Shown: piece by piece, positions 13,774 to 25,537 of the stretch
Layout: the number at the start of each line of letters is the position of its first letter
How positions within the stretch are numbered: the first letter of the stretch is position 1
NCBI GenBank assembly: GCA_949825065.1
Contig: OX463849.1
Span: forward strand, 40,329,852-40,393,851
Direction: 5' to 3'
DNA: 64,000 bases
Source: Odontocerum albicorne
Lineage: Eukaryota; Arthropoda; Insecta; Trichoptera; Odontoceridae
Translations under genes and position numbers: made by a program
Notes under the pieces: generated by a model
The model's database searches: none
Seen by the model: only the letters and a program-made list of their open reading frames with translations
What the model was told of the DNA's origin: nothing

Positions 13774-13910
13774 ATTGTATTGTATTATATTTAATAACAC
13801 TTTTGCAGTAAATATTACAATCTGGTGGGCTTATTGCCATACAGCAATTTCAACCAACAAACTGTCAAACAAACCTTTAGTGAAAACCAGTTTTGAATAC
13901 TTTTTTGATA
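13774..13910 (-). mobile_element. SINE-1, 3' part, reverse orientation
   Basis: Reverse complement of the SINE-1 body: GGTTGAAATTGCTG, then TGGCAATAAGCCCACCAG and a tail like TGTAATATTT. The head is not recognisable. It is the only reverse-oriented copy of this SINE that I recognise in the window. Confidence 0.65.
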
Positions 13911-14320
13911 CAGTACTTGGCGAGATATATTTTTAATACAGTACAACTTGGCTTTGTTGGTATAACTAATAAATAACAAGAAATATGTCAAATAACAGTC
14001 ATAAACATTTTTTTTAATTTGTTGCTTAAGTCGAACCAACCCTCAAAGACTGTCTTCTTTTTAGTAATTCTGCCACGGTTGTCGTCACATTTATCCTAAA
14101 CAACTTCATTTCAGCCATACATTGTCATACCATGCTTTTATTGTATGTTATTTATTATACATAATTTATAAAACCTTTTTCAATTTATTATTCACGCCCG
14201 CGTTAGTTATTATAATTAATTTTAGTACTAAACGAATTTCCCAACCAATTAAAAAAAAAAAATCTACAATTTTCAAAATTTAAATAATCGTTTAAAAGTG
14301 CTTTTTGTAATTATTTTCAG

Positions 14321-14562
14321 GACGAATAAAGAAAAAAAGTTTGGCCCCATTTAAGTCTCTAATTATTATGTTCATCCAAATAATGAAAAGCTTAAAACTT
14401 TCCATTAAGAAACCGCTTCAAAAATATGATGGAGCACCGCTGAAAAAACTAAAAGCAGCCATTATACTGAAACACAGAACCAATGCCAGAGAATATACCG
14501 CCCTTGAATATTTTTTTTATAGATTTCTGCAAAATTATATTTCAACCTTAAAAGTCTTATGA
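14321..14562 (+). CDS. Possible terminal exon, unrecognised protein
   Basis: A good acceptor (TTATTTTCAG, ending 14320) is followed by a frame open from the second codon after the acceptor to a TGA at 14560-14562: about 79 residues beginning RIKKKSLAPFKSL, rich in Lys and Leu, with LKHRTNAREYTALEYFFYR in the middle. I recognise no domain. There is no matching upstream exon in the window, and the frame could be a chance one in AT-rich DNA. It is listed because the acceptor and the open frame agree in phase. Alternative: a remnant of a mobile element. Confidence 0.2.
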
Positions 14563-14632
14563 ATATAAATAATATTATTTGGAAACACTCAACATGTGAC
14601 CTGATTTTTTTCGAATGATTTAGACCTGAAAT

Positions 14633-14839
14633 GTCGTGGCCTAGTTGGTAAGATGCCTGTCTCCCAGCCCGGAGGTTGCGTGATCAAATCCCGCAGGAAC
14701 CCAGATTTTTAAAAGAGGATTCCATTTTGGTTGTAACTTAAGACCTCTTTAACATATTTCTGGTTGATTGGAAGACATTGTCACAAGGCAATAAATCCGG
14801 CAGGACTGCATACAACAAGTGTAATAAAATATAATACAA
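14633..14839 (+). mobile_element. SINE-1 copy, near full length
   Basis: tRNA-derived head with A box (TGGCCTAGTTGGTAAGATGC) and a decayed B box (GTGATCAAATCCC), then the SINE-1 body: AACCCAGATTTTT, GATTCCA, TGGTTGATTGGAAGACATTG, GGCAATAAATCC, and a tail GTAATAAAATATAATAC. Transcribed by RNA polymerase III when intact and moved by a partner LINE (family knowledge). Confidence 0.85.
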
Positions 14840-15235
14840 ATGCCCCTATTTTTCAAAATCACATCAACTGACGGCCGAATGTCAAAACTGTAAAATTTTG
14901 ACTTACAAATATTACTATTTCAACACTATATCAGAGCGTGGATAAAAATAAACTGTCTCAATTTTATTACTATATTTTTACATCGCATGTACCATTTTAT
15001 TTACAAGATTGATAAAAAAACGACATCTGTTATTACAACAATTTTTTTATAGGTAATCCATCTAAAATAGGATGATTTATGTGACCTAATTAAAGTCACT
15101 ATGCAATTATATGCGTCAATGTAATAAAACATATTCTATAAAATGCCGATTTTAGACATATTAAAGTTTCAAGTGATTAAGCAAAAAAATTACAATCGAT
15201 CTATAAACGGAAAAGTTCCTCGAAGAAACGCAACA
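14840..15235. other. No gene seen
   Basis: AT-rich sequence with no recognisable coding or repeat signal. Confidence 0.5.
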
Positions 15236-15239
15236 TTCA

Positions 15240-15445
15240 CTAGACGCGTAAAAAAAAAACGTTTAGCAAATCAAATACATGGTCTATAGTTTCATCATAC
15301 AGACCACACTCGGAGCCGGGATCCTCCACAATACCCACTCTGTAAATGTGACTAGCTATCACGCAGTAACCCGTCCGCAAACTAACATACATATGAATGA
15401 CTTCCATTTTGTTCATTTTTATTATATTAAACCATGGTTTCAAAG
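15240..15445 (-). pseudogene. LINE fragment: zinc-knuckle C-terminus
   Basis: Minus-strand frame with VSLRTGYCVIASHIYRVGIV, then DPGSECGLYDETIDHV. This fits the RLRTGH...Y..G...P.C.C...ETxxH pattern found downstream of reverse transcriptase or RNase H in Jockey/R1-type LINEs. The first Cys is replaced, and only about 65 residues survive. A second, more decayed copy of the same segment lies at 43990-44135. Confidence 0.65.
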
Positions 15446-16432
15446 GGAGGAATTGTTGGTTTGATTGTCGACAATAATGTGTTTGGATGAAATCTGCTTT
15501 TAGATTTTACTTTTTTTTTCACTTTGGACAAACTTTAGAACGTTCTTGGAAGATTTGGATAGTTATTATTAGTAATTCAATTAGTTATCGATAAATTCAT
15601 ATTTTGCTGGAAATTTATACTTGTCTGCAGTTTCCCTTGACTTAAAAGCCTGCGTGCTCAGCAGTTATAAAGAAGGGCTCACGGCTCTGATATAACGGAA
15701 CACTGTAGCTATGTTATTTAAAATAATTGCTTCTTCCGCGCAGCTAAGTGTTTAATCCTTCAACTGAAGGAAAAAAGGTTTTGATTTTATGCGAAAATAA
15801 ATAATGTTTAAGAGATAAGGTAACGATAACGAGTATGCTCACAATTACATACTCGTAAATACATTTAAAATATACATGACATAACAGAAATGGGTTTAAG
15901 AACCGGGTTCTACTTTTTGATAAGATGGTTAATTCTAGTACAAGTGCTCAGTACCTTTTGAATGTTTAATTATAATATATAGGTGCATAAATGTAACTTA
16001 TGGAAAAACACGCAATTTTTTTTCATGATGTGTTTTGTCAGGAAGTCCATATATTAAATCAGTTAACAAGTTATGTTACTCTCACCCAAACATTGACAAG
16101 AGAGGATTTAAAAATGGGTTAATTTTTATAAATGTAACAAACTTCCTTCCCGATTTATCTTAATCTTTCCCTATCAATTATTTATTTTCTACGACTGATG
16201 TCTCCATTTTATATTCATAGTTTTAAAATAAATGAAAACTATTTATTTGGATACTTGACTTCTATTATTTCTGTCATCTAATCGGTTTAAAGTGACTAGC
16301 ACTTGGTAAAAGACAATAATGTCTAATTACAAGTACATTTAAAAAACTGGAATATTTCTTGAATCTTAGAAAATACGTTTGTTTTACTTTGTGGTGGTAT
16401 GTTAATAAATTTTTATTAAAATAATTAAAACA
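15446..16432. other. No gene seen
   Basis: AT-rich non-coding sequence; no repeat or RNA gene recognised. Confidence 0.5.
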
Positions 16433-16612
16433 TTTATTTTCTATTTTTAATTCACTTCTGTTTTATTTGAGTTCACTACTGGTTTCAAAGACCGTCGTCT
16501 TCATCGTCAGGTGAAATTGAACAAATTTAGTTACATTTTCTGAGAGAGATGGAGGTCTTCAAAGCCGGTAACTAGCTCAAATAAAGCAGGGGTGAAAATA
16601 AAAATAAATAAG
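16433..16612. mobile_element. Foldback element of a second family
   Basis: Two imperfect inverted arms of about 60 bp (16433-16493 and 16553-16612; for example TTTATTTGAG and GGTTTCAAAGACC against GGTCTTCAAAGCC and CTCAAATAAA) flank a 59-bp centre. Read on the minus strand, the left arm carries CTGACGATG, a 5-bp stem AAGAC/GTCTT around GACG, then TGAAACC. This has the same design as the 24-kb and 56-kb foldback elements although the sequences differ. Confidence 0.6.
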
Positions 16613-17942
16613 TATTTTATTTAAAATTTATCTAGAATATTATTTTAGTTAAAAAAAAACAAATACAATGAAACATTAACAAAAAACTTCATAATTTAAA
16701 AAAAAATTGAGTAAAAGATCCAACATATAAAATGTATCTTACTGTTTTATTTAAAATATCAAATAAATATACCTCACGTAGAGAAAGTTAAAATATTTAT
16801 TTCATAGTTACATTGGACTTTGAAAAAATCATTCCATATAAGGCCATAAAAATAATGTCATATTTTCTTAATACTTCACGATAAAAACAATTATTCTTTG
16901 GGTGAATACATCATTGTGTAAATCTCTATAGACATGCATATGACATGTTTGTAATGAATTTGAATTTACTAGAATAAAAAAAATGAGAATTTTTAATCGA
17001 AATTGAATTTTCTAAGGAAAGCTGAATAATGACTAAAAAGGTTAACCGAAATGGCAGCTTTGATGTTTCTCAAATAACGTAAAAAGTTAATAAAACAAAA
17101 CTGAAAATCTTTTAATACAAAGTCACACCAAGAATATATCAATTTCTTTATATTCTTGAATACGAGTATTTACGCCAAAATAAAAATAATGTGTTAGAAG
17201 GAAAATGTTTAAAATTATATACTCATTAAATTGTCTTCAACTTTTCGATATTTTTAGAATAAAATTCGAGTCAAGATAAAACCTAGGTAAAAACTGAAAA
17301 AAAAACTTTAATATTTATCTACTCTTTGAAGGTAGATTAATTTGAAACTTCTACCCTAATCTTAATTCTTAACCAAGTTATTAAATTTCCAAGTACAAAT
17401 AAATGGATTTTTTTTTATTCTTCTCGAAATACAATTTATAAAGGAGCATATCCACGACCGTGGTCAAAATTTTCCAATTCGACTCTATTTTTCCCCCTAG
17501 ACGATGACGAGAGGCTTGTACTCATAGATTATTTTTTCTAGTTCCACCATTTGGATGAAAGCCCCCTGATTATCTATCACCCTTTCCCAAAACCGTTACA
17601 AGGGTTGACAGTCTTCCTTTTGGTTCTTTCACCAAACTTACTAAATTAAATTTAAATAGAAAGAATTATAGTTTCCTTTGTTGCCATGCTCTCATGCAGG
17701 CAGGTACTTTTGAGAATGTTACCCGATCTAGGCTTGATTCTATAGTACGTCACATGGTCCATGCCGACACTATGACCAAATCTTATAGTTATTGGTATTT
17801 TTAATTCTTTGATATGTTGTTCGAAAAATAATTTCGTATATCGCGAAAAGATGTCGTTACAAAACACTTTCGTTGCCAAGATAATTTTAAACGTGCTGAA
17901 TGTATATTATAATGAAAGATAATAGTTAAATGCATTTTTAAC
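16613..17942. other. Mostly non-coding; one unrecognised frame
   Basis: AT-rich. A minus-strand frame at 17652-17879 (75 codons, beginning MATKVFCNDIFSRYTKLF) has more varied composition than the chance frames around it, but it matches no family I know and lacks clear splice signals. Confidence 0.4.
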
Positions 17943-17957
17943 ATAATAATTTATTGT

Positions 17958-18079
17958 GTTGTTTATAGTTAAGGCATTAACGTTGTGGAGGTTTAAAGAC
18001 ATTGTAATTTATTAAACACTGTTTATTCCACTTTTTGTAAACAGTGTTTGATAAAATAAACAGTGTTTGATAAAAATAA
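17958..18079 (+). mobile_element. Foldback retroelement, 122-bp copy
   Basis: Begins with the conserved end motif (GTTTATAGTTAAGGCATTAA, then CGTTGTGGAGG). This is followed by short inverted arms AAACACTGTTTATTCC and AAACAGTGTTTGATAAAA. It is flanked by a perfect 15-bp target duplication ATAATAATTTATTGT at 17943-17957 and 18080-18094. Confidence 0.85.
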
Positions 18080-18094
18080 ATAATAATTTATTGT

Positions 18095-19160
18095 TATTCA
18101 GTACTTAATGATTTTTTACTACCTCAAAGGAAAAAATACAAGGATGCATTAAGCAATCGCGTGTGTCCAATTTGGTTTAAAAAATCCGCAATGGTGATAC
18201 GACACTCAAAGTTTGTCTGCTCTGGAGGGCTAATTACTACCAATGATATCTGAAATCAAGGCTTCGATCGAGAATAAGTAGTATTCTACGAAAGTAAATA
18301 TTCCTGGGACACTGAAAATATCGAAAAGCATCATTCATGAGCGAGTTACATCTAAATATAAAAAAAATGCGATTGAATTTGATCTGAAAATATGATATTT
18401 ATGTTAAATTTTGGGTAGCCCAATTTGTCATCTTTTTTTAATTTTTAACTTAAATAAAGAAACATACTAAAAAACACACTTCGAATATGATGAACGCATT
18501 TTAAATCATACTTTTTTTAGTAACGTTTAATAATTTATTTAACATGGCGTGCAAAATAAGTTGTAAAGCTAAAGGTTAGAGTTGAAAATCGTTCAATAAA
18601 TTAGGCAGTGTTTAACATAACTGTGTTATACGCTGATGTAGCTGAAAAAAGTTTTTAATTTACTCCCCACGTGAACAAAAAAGTAAAACCTTGTTTCATA
18701 AATATATGAAATCCATAATCACGGACATATCTAAAATTATCTAGATGTAAAAACATACGGCTGGATGTATTTTAACATGCCATATTTATTATATAATTTG
18801 ATCAAAGGTATTTTATTAATGTAACACTCAAGAAGACGAGTACAAAATTTTGACACAGCAGAATATCTATTATTGATAATCCAAAGTTTCTCTATCATTA
18901 AATCTACATATAAAAATCACCATGGTCATATTTACACGAGAATTTCTTAAAACGTCTTCATTTTTCAATCAGAAACCTTTCATATTTTTTTCCACACCAT
19001 GTTTAAACTTACTTTAAGATACATACTTCGTAAGACGCTAAAGGTATAATGAAAAAGGTTTTTGGACTTAGGACATTTTATATCTGAGCTGAAAAATCCA
19101 GATGGCGCTCTTGTTAGCGACATAAAGGTCTCTCAACCTCCCTTATTTTCTTTAAAAGGT
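18095..19160. other. No gene seen
   Basis: AT-rich non-coding sequence without recognisable coding or repeat content. Confidence 0.5.
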
Positions 19161-19164
19161 TGAG

Positions 19165-19380
19165 CTAGCTAGAAAGCGCTCTCGAAGTGATCGCAACGAT
19201 TGGGAAACTGCGCTCTACCAAAATATTCAAGAAAAAAATATTACATTGTTTAAGCTCGTACGATGTCAACGGGCAACCCTCATGTATATCTTTTAAACAG
19301 ATATTCTGCAATCGCTGAAATTTTCCTAATTGCTTTTTAGTGACATCCAGATGAGATACATTCATATATTTAAGTTTTGG
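19165..19380 (-). pseudogene. Probable LINE reverse-transcriptase tail
   Basis: Minus-strand frame with TKKQLGKFQRLQNICLKDIH, like the 'kLQrlQNkciR.I' region downstream of the LINE reverse-transcriptase core, followed by a poorly matching tail. Short and decayed; the clade cannot be told. It lies next to a second LINE tail at 19428-20126 on the same strand. Confidence 0.45.
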
Positions 19381-19427
19381 ATAGCAGATACTGCATTAGT
19401 AAGATTTTCAGAAATCTTAAAAAAATT

Positions 19428-20126
19428 CTTTTTTTTTTTTATTTAACACGTAAATTATTATACAAACATTTGTCAAGGCTATACCTATATACAAATTTAT
19501 TACTTAACTAATCTTAATTATATGTTATAATTTATGAACTTATTTAATCTTATTTTCCTACATATCATTTTATTTTATTTATTCAATCTTAATATGAGAT
19601 CTTAGAAATAATTAACACCTACATACTACTTATAACTAGATAACAATTCTTACATTTATTATTTAACAAAAACAAGTCCACTCGTTCAGGCTACTTGTGT
19701 TCCATCACATTCACTCAGACCTTGGTCGTCCCAGCTAATACTGAAGGTGGACTAGTCAGGCAACAGATAATGCTTCGGGAGCTTGTGCTTATAACGGAAG
19801 GGTAGGTCGGATTTACTCTCGTAAGCCCCCAGTGCAGCGACTAAGGGATTTCTGTGATTTTGTTGACTTTTATAGAACTTCACGGTCCAAGCGAGGATGT
19901 GGTGTTGAAGGGTTTCTTCTCGCTGTTCAGCGTGAAGTCGGGTAAGATTTGTTCTGCGATGGATGTTAAAAGATATCTTGAATGCCTTGTTTTGCACTCT
20001 CTGGAGTTTCTTATTTGTTCTAGTTTTGAAAGAATTATATTTTGTCTGATTCCAAGGTTTCTCACTTTGTTACTTAATTTTATTATTATAAAATCTGATT
20101 CTAGTGGAGAGAGCATCAGCAATTAA
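19428..20126 (-). pseudogene. LINE 3' end with A-tail
   Basis: The minus strand encodes KLQRVQNKAFKISFNIHR and then ETLQHHILAWTVKFYKS, ending ...KHYLLPD stop at 19752. This is the C-terminal region after the reverse-transcriptase thumb in CR1/Jockey-type LINEs. A stop interrupts the reading frame further upstream (right side). About 310 bp of 3' untranslated sequence follow and end in an A-run (T-run on the plus strand near 19428-19441), the mark of retrotransposition. 5'-truncated and dead. Confidence 0.6.
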
Positions 20127-21070
20127 TTTGCTGAGAAGTTGAAGATTGCCAACGAGGACCGCTCAAAACTCTCATTTTAATTTAAAAAAAGTTTCTACTA
20201 GGCAACATTTAAGGAGATGTAACATTTTATGGAAATTGGTAAAAGTTAGTTTATTTGAATGTCAAATTAATATTTACTCTGCTTCACCTTTTTAAATTTT
20301 CAAATCAAAAGCGAATCCCCTTATGTAATATTTTTCAATCTATTGACAATTTACTTAACCTTTGAAATCGAATATGAAGTTATTCACCGTTCAAAAACTG
20401 GGATAGAAATAGAAAGGCGGTCTCTGGGGGCACTCAAATCTGGGATACTAAGAGATTTTTCATCGCTTATGTTATGAAATCATCTCTCTTCAGAGATGGT
20501 ATTCAAAATTTCTTTCAACCGGATTGATTAACAGTTTAACAAATAATAATAACAACCACTGACTACGGCGACAGTCCTTCAAATAATGGTTTTTATACAT
20601 GGCAATTTGTGTCTTGGGCTCCATTTTGGTTGTTTTTATTGACAATCTGAATTTAGTTGTATAAAATTAATAAAAAAAACGGTTTAAATTTTGATAGTTA
20701 AAATAAATAAATCAAAATAGAAATAAACATTATTTATACAACAGCATCATTTTAGTCAAACGCTTTATTCTCTGAGTAAAATGTAACATAAATGCTTTAA
20801 TCATAAAAAAATTCAAATGAGATAATTGATAATGTTAATTTTTTTTAACAGGAAAGGTAATTTTATAATTTTTTTCAATATATGGTGTGGTAAATCGTTT
20901 TAATTTTATAAACTAATATTTGAAATCTAAAAGACTTATTTCGGAATTTTTAAAGAAATTTTGAAATTGAAATAAATTTTAAACACGTCTAGTGTGCACA
21001 AGTATTGTTAGTAGATTCACTTTTACCAGTCTGGAACCGATTTTTTAATCTTTTTTTCAGGTATTTTCGA
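20127..21070. other. No gene seen
   Basis: AT-rich non-coding sequence; no supported feature. Confidence 0.5.
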
Positions 21071-21084
21071 GAATCGAACCTAAA

Positions 21085-21235
21085 AACTCCGGGTGAGAAG
21101 GTGTATGGATGTAGAAAAGGCGAAATATGTACGAGTATGTCGCAAAGGAAAGTCTGGCGTTCTTTCTTCTCTACAAATCCCGACGGGGAAACAGTGTGAT
21201 GGTTTGAATATGTAAATATTTCAAGAACATTTCAG
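21085..21235 (+). pseudogene. RTE-like LINE extreme 3' coding end
   Basis: One frame reads MDVEKAKYV followed by a Cys-Arg run, and a neighbouring frame reads RKVWRSFFS. Together they match the common arthropod LINE terminus 'MDVEEAKxVCxDRxxWRSxVSAYP'. At least one frameshift. Equivalent tails occur at 24710, 35280, 40401 and 62050. Confidence 0.6.
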
Positions 21236-21735
21236 TCTAAATTTTGGTGGAAATAGTCAAGAAAAGAGTGCAATTGTGATTTATTTTAACGTGAATTGAT
21301 TAAAGATTTTATAATTTCTCGATAACCTGAATTTTTTTTCGTGAGCGTTGTATTAAGGTTTTATAAAACGCGGACATAATTTTTCAAAAAAATATTCACC
21401 CCCTGAGTTTTTATAGGGTTGAAAACTTCTAGACGCTCCACCCTAATAACATTTCCGTTAAATGTCTTCGACTCTTGACATTTTATTTCTGCCAACAAGT
21501 TCAAAGATAGCGGCGAGTTATTTCAATCGTGATTAAGCATGAAAAACTTTATTTTTTAATCACATACAATTTTCTCTAGAAACTATTAATGTGATTTTAT
21601 TATTCTATAAACCTGGAGTAAAGCCTGAACATTGAAAGAAAGAATATTTAGTATTAAAATGCTTTATAGAGTAAGAAAATATTGGATAAAGAAGAACCAT
21701 TTTTGAAAGAAAAATATTATAAAAATAATTAAGAG
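21236..21735. other. No gene seen
   Basis: AT-rich; no coding or repeat signal recognised. Confidence 0.5.
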
Positions 21736-21739
21736 CTTT

Positions 21740-22020
21740 CTATCTTGAGATGGTTTTGTCACATCGATAACATGAATAGCTAAGACTTAAGAAATAACTA
21801 TACTTGTCTGGAATGAATGAAGAGCGAGGAGGGGGTAGACTTAGAAAGAATAGAAGATAGTTTAAGATATTTTAACATAGGTAAATGTATAAAGTATGAG
21901 AAATATGAGAGAATGTGTGACGAGATGTGAATGAGGCGAGAGTTGTGTGCATAAAGAGATAAAGGTGAAGAAATTTACTATCTGTATCTACTCCAAACGA
22001 GACATGGCGTGACGTTATAT
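21740..22020 (+). pseudogene. RTE-like LINE C-terminal fragment
   Basis: Reads LRWFCHIDNMNS, corresponding to the family's 'LRWFGHVERMxxxR', followed by decayed Arg/Glu-rich sequence with stops and, near the end, RHGVTLYN. Same type of LINE as the piece at 23860-24850. Confidence 0.5.
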
Positions 22021-22600
22021 AATATAAAAATATTTTTTTTGGTATTAGTTAATGCATTAAAAATTGCGTCTTTTTCTAGTAATATTTCAAAACTATCAAA
22101 CTATGTCCTTAGTGATGAGATTTATTTATCCATTTAAAGAAGAGAGTTAAAATCAGTGAAACATAATCAAATTCTTCAATCAAGAAAAAAAAATACGGGC
22201 CAGGAGAAAGACTTGTGTAATGAAAAGATAAAATGATATAAAGGAATTATGATTTATCAGAATTTCTAAAAAGTATGGCATAAACGAATTAATTAAAACA
22301 ACTGCAACAATTTTACTGGAAGCTCGATTTATTTTTATGTGATGAAAAATAAAATAAAAGTTCCAAAGAAGTTTTACTCTAGACACAGTATATTATGAAA
22401 GCCTAGTTTACATTCCTCTAGGCTTTATAACTATTTTCGTTCTCCTCATAAAAGCCAGTATACATTTTGCCTCGGGCATTACCAGATATTATCCCTTTCG
22501 ATTAAGGTTTCTATTGCCAATTTCTGTCGTATAATTTTGACTTGGGTATGATTTGACCCTCATTTCTAAATTCAAAGGTTTTAGAATCTCAGCAGTATTG

Positions 22601-22687
22601 AAAAGTATTCATTTAAGGCAAAGTATTTGTTTAAGGCAAAGTATTTATTTTAGGCAAAGTATTTATTTAAGGCAAAGTATTTTATTT
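22601..22687. repeat. Minisatellite, about 4 x 20 bp
   Basis: Unit TTAAGGCAAAGTATTTATTT repeated with one or two changes per copy; it grades into unique AT-rich DNA at both ends. Confidence 0.9.
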
Positions 22688-23855
22688 CCCTGAAAAATAT
22701 TATAGCAAATAATAAGTATGTTTCGCATTAAATATTCATACAAGAGAGTTAATATTTTTTTAAATGTTGTATCTAAAGTATATTTTTTTTCGAGATAACA
22801 TCTCTTGAGGTTAATTCTAAGATATACCATACTTTAACCCTTAAGGATGTTTTTCAATAGGGTATATTAAATACTTGCTAGCAAAAAAGCGGTAACAAAA
22901 AAAAACATATTTATAACATTTGTTTTAGTTACGTTTACAACCAGTATTTATTTTAAGCAACAAAACAGTTCATTCATATTTGGACTAAATAAGATACGAG
23001 TATATTCAACTAATATAGATAATTTTCTGTTTTTGGTACTTGATTGAAAGAGAAATATTAAAAATTTAGAGAATAAAGTAGTTAAAGTAGTTAATTAAAG
23101 ATACATGATATATTGACATTAAAAAGGCATAACTTTTACTGACAATGACAGTACATAATGTATTCCCTTCTTAAAGCACTTTTTACACAGGTTCATATAC
23201 AATGTTAGGTTAAATCGAATGTATTTCTATTTTTTTATGAAACTCTGTTTATAAAGGATTGACCTGCATTATGACTATGTTTTTTCGATTCACTTATATG
23301 TCTTTGCTCTTATCTTATCTAATCTTAACGTTATGCAATAATTCGCAATTGATTAAAGAAATCAGGTTTCTTTCAAGGTTAGAATTAGGAGATATCAATG
23401 GTATTAACTTGTATTATTGAATAATTGTGAAGATTATTGTATCTGAAAAAATCAAATACATTTTTTATAAAATTCAATTAATTCAACCTAAAATAACCTT
23501 GATTTTTATAATTTTAAGATAACCATAGAAGAAAACGATAAATAACGAGTGAACTACGTATGAAAATTATAAGAATAATCAAACCAACAAAAAAACCGAT
23601 GACGAGTATATCACTATTTTGTTATATAATATGTTTTGTGACTGAAAATTGTGAAAGGAAAAGGAAATGCGAAACATAAGTGAGAAATGGAAGACAAGAT
23701 GAAGTTAAGGGATTCACTTTGCTTTTTAGGTAGTATTTTTCAGACGATGTAAGAGTTACTAGGGATGTCAAATGCCATGTCACAATAGTAAATAAAATCA
23801 ATGAGACATTAAAACAAACTCGAACCGAATAGTATCAAAACCCGCTAAACTGATA
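22688..23855. other. No gene seen
   Basis: Long AT-rich stretch with no open frame, RNA gene or recognised repeat. Confidence 0.5.
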
Positions 23856-23859
23856 GATA

Positions 23860-24850
23860 ACCCACAGCAGTATTCTAGTATAATTTTTTAAGTATGAGAG
23901 TGAAACGTGGAGGTGGAAAAATAGTGATTAGAGCCGAATATATGTTGTAGAAATGTGTGCACTGAGCATTACACAGCGTATAATAGAGTACGGAATTAAG
24001 TGATCACTGATAAATTATAACTTAAGGTTGATGTATTATATTAAGTAAGATGAAAAATAGTACTCTAAGGTATTTTGGGCATGTAGAAAGAATGAATGAA
24101 GGAATAGTAACAAAACAAATATATTGTAATTTATTTTTATCAAACACTGTTTATACCACTTTTTTGTGACGGTATAACCCTACCGGTTTCAAGGTTTTCA
24201 CCTCATCTTCAGGGGAGCGCAAACAATACTAAATGTTGTTCGAACTGGTACCGATATAAACGCTTCAATGGTTGGGGGCTGAGGGGTGAGGGAGGCATGG
24301 GACAATTTGGCCAATAGCGGAGAAATTTTTCGGGAAATAACTGTTCAACAGATGTTCGGATCGGTGTACTGACTTAGAAATTTCTAGGGCATCTAATCTG
24401 TCCAATTTATTTCCGTTACTACAACAGCATTTAGTCTTGTTTGCGCTCCCCAGAAGATGAGGTAAAAGGCTTGAAGCCGGTAGGGTTATACCGTCACAAA
24501 AAAGTGGAATAAACAGTGTTTGATAAAAATAAATTACAATGTCTTTAAACCTCCACAACGTTAATGCCTTAACTATAAACAACAAAACAAATATAAATTA
24601 GAAATGTGATTTGAAGGCGTAGTAGAGGAACACCAAGGGAGAAGGGTTAGATCAAGTGACTTATGAATTGAAAAAAATAAATTAAAAAATTCATAGAAAT
24701 CACATGAGTTGTATGGAAAGACGTATGGATGTTGAGAAGGCAAAATATGTGTATCTCGAAAAGAGAGTCCGGTGCTCTCTTTCGAGATACACATTTTTGT
24801 CTTCCTTCCTGCCCACCTTGTTAATAAAATGGCGTGTTGGTACATGTAAA
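23860..24850 (+). pseudogene. RTE-like LINE C-terminus, split by an insertion
   Basis: Left part (23860-24108): decayed frames corresponding to YESETW, EMCAL and then LRYFGHVERMNEGIVTKQIY, the characteristic post-RT end of RTE-like LINEs. The reading is cut at 24109-24123 by the 457-bp foldback element and resumes at 24596 with GRRSRGTPREK, then the terminal MDVEKAKYVY block near 24728. Several stops and frameshifts were present independently of the insertion. The split shows the order of events: LINE first, foldback element later. Confidence 0.7.
24124..24580 (-). mobile_element. Foldback (Penelope-like?) retroelement, 457 bp
   Basis: Inverted arms of about 115 bp (24124-24238 and 24420-24540) around a 180-bp spacer, plus an unpaired 40-bp end (24541-24580) holding the family motif CGTTAATGCCTTAACTATAA. 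Perfect 15-bp target duplication AACAAAACAAATATA at 24109-24123 and 24581-24595. Each arm carries a hammerhead-like core; on the minus strand of the left arm it is CTGAAGATG, stem AGGT/ACCT around GAAA, then TGAAACCGG and, after a second stem GGTA/TACC, the triplet GTC. A Penelope-like assignment is inference from the core, the inverted layout and the variable long target duplications; there is no coding region. Confidence 0.8.
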
Positions 24851-25535
24851 AATATTATTTTTTTAATACGTTAAAGTCATCTCATAACCACCACTAAATT
24901 ATTTAGGGTCGAATAGGCATGTTAAACTTAATTTGTTACGTTAAAAATGCGTCTAGAGGTACGTTTAAACTGGGATATATAATAGCTTTTTTTTTAAATA
25001 CTATGTAAAATGTCTTAATGTATCATTTTTATTACGTCGCAGAAAGTATTACAACCAGATGAATAATAAAACATTTAAATTTTTTTATTTTTCAGCGTGA
25101 ACAAATTAAATTATTTCTAACAACAAATGTTACCATAAAATATATAATTTAATGGTTGTCAGTAATTTATCAAATGTTTTAACGAGGGAAAAGAAAATAT
25201 AGTTATGAAATAATAAAAAATATGTATCATGATAATTCCTGAAATTTTGAAGGCGCGCATAGTGATAGAAGGCAACGAAGAATAAATGAGAATTATTACG
25301 CCGCAGAGAGACATTTCTGCAATTGATAGACAATAGTTGAAGGGGATGAAATAGTACGTGTAAGGGGTAATAAGACGATATTAACTGTGCGCGTCTGTGT
25401 AAAAGTTCACCAGTTGGAAACCCTGTGATAGCTATTTTCCTATAGATTATGACAAGAATTTTCCCCGTCTGGTTTTCAAGGGCTTATTGATGACTTTTAT
25501 ACAATTTTTTTAAGAGTGTACATTGTTTCTTAATT
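24851..25535. other. No gene seen
   Basis: AT-rich. The minus-strand frame near 25130-25333 is hydrophobic and unrecognised. Confidence 0.45.
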
Positions 25536-25537
25536 TA

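Noticed and set aside
24265..24585. 106-codon minus-strand frame MLFIVKALTLWRFKDIVIYF...
   Set aside because: It reads through the arms of the foldback element. The same peptide start recurs at 45 kb and 61 kb because of the shared 40-bp DNA motif.
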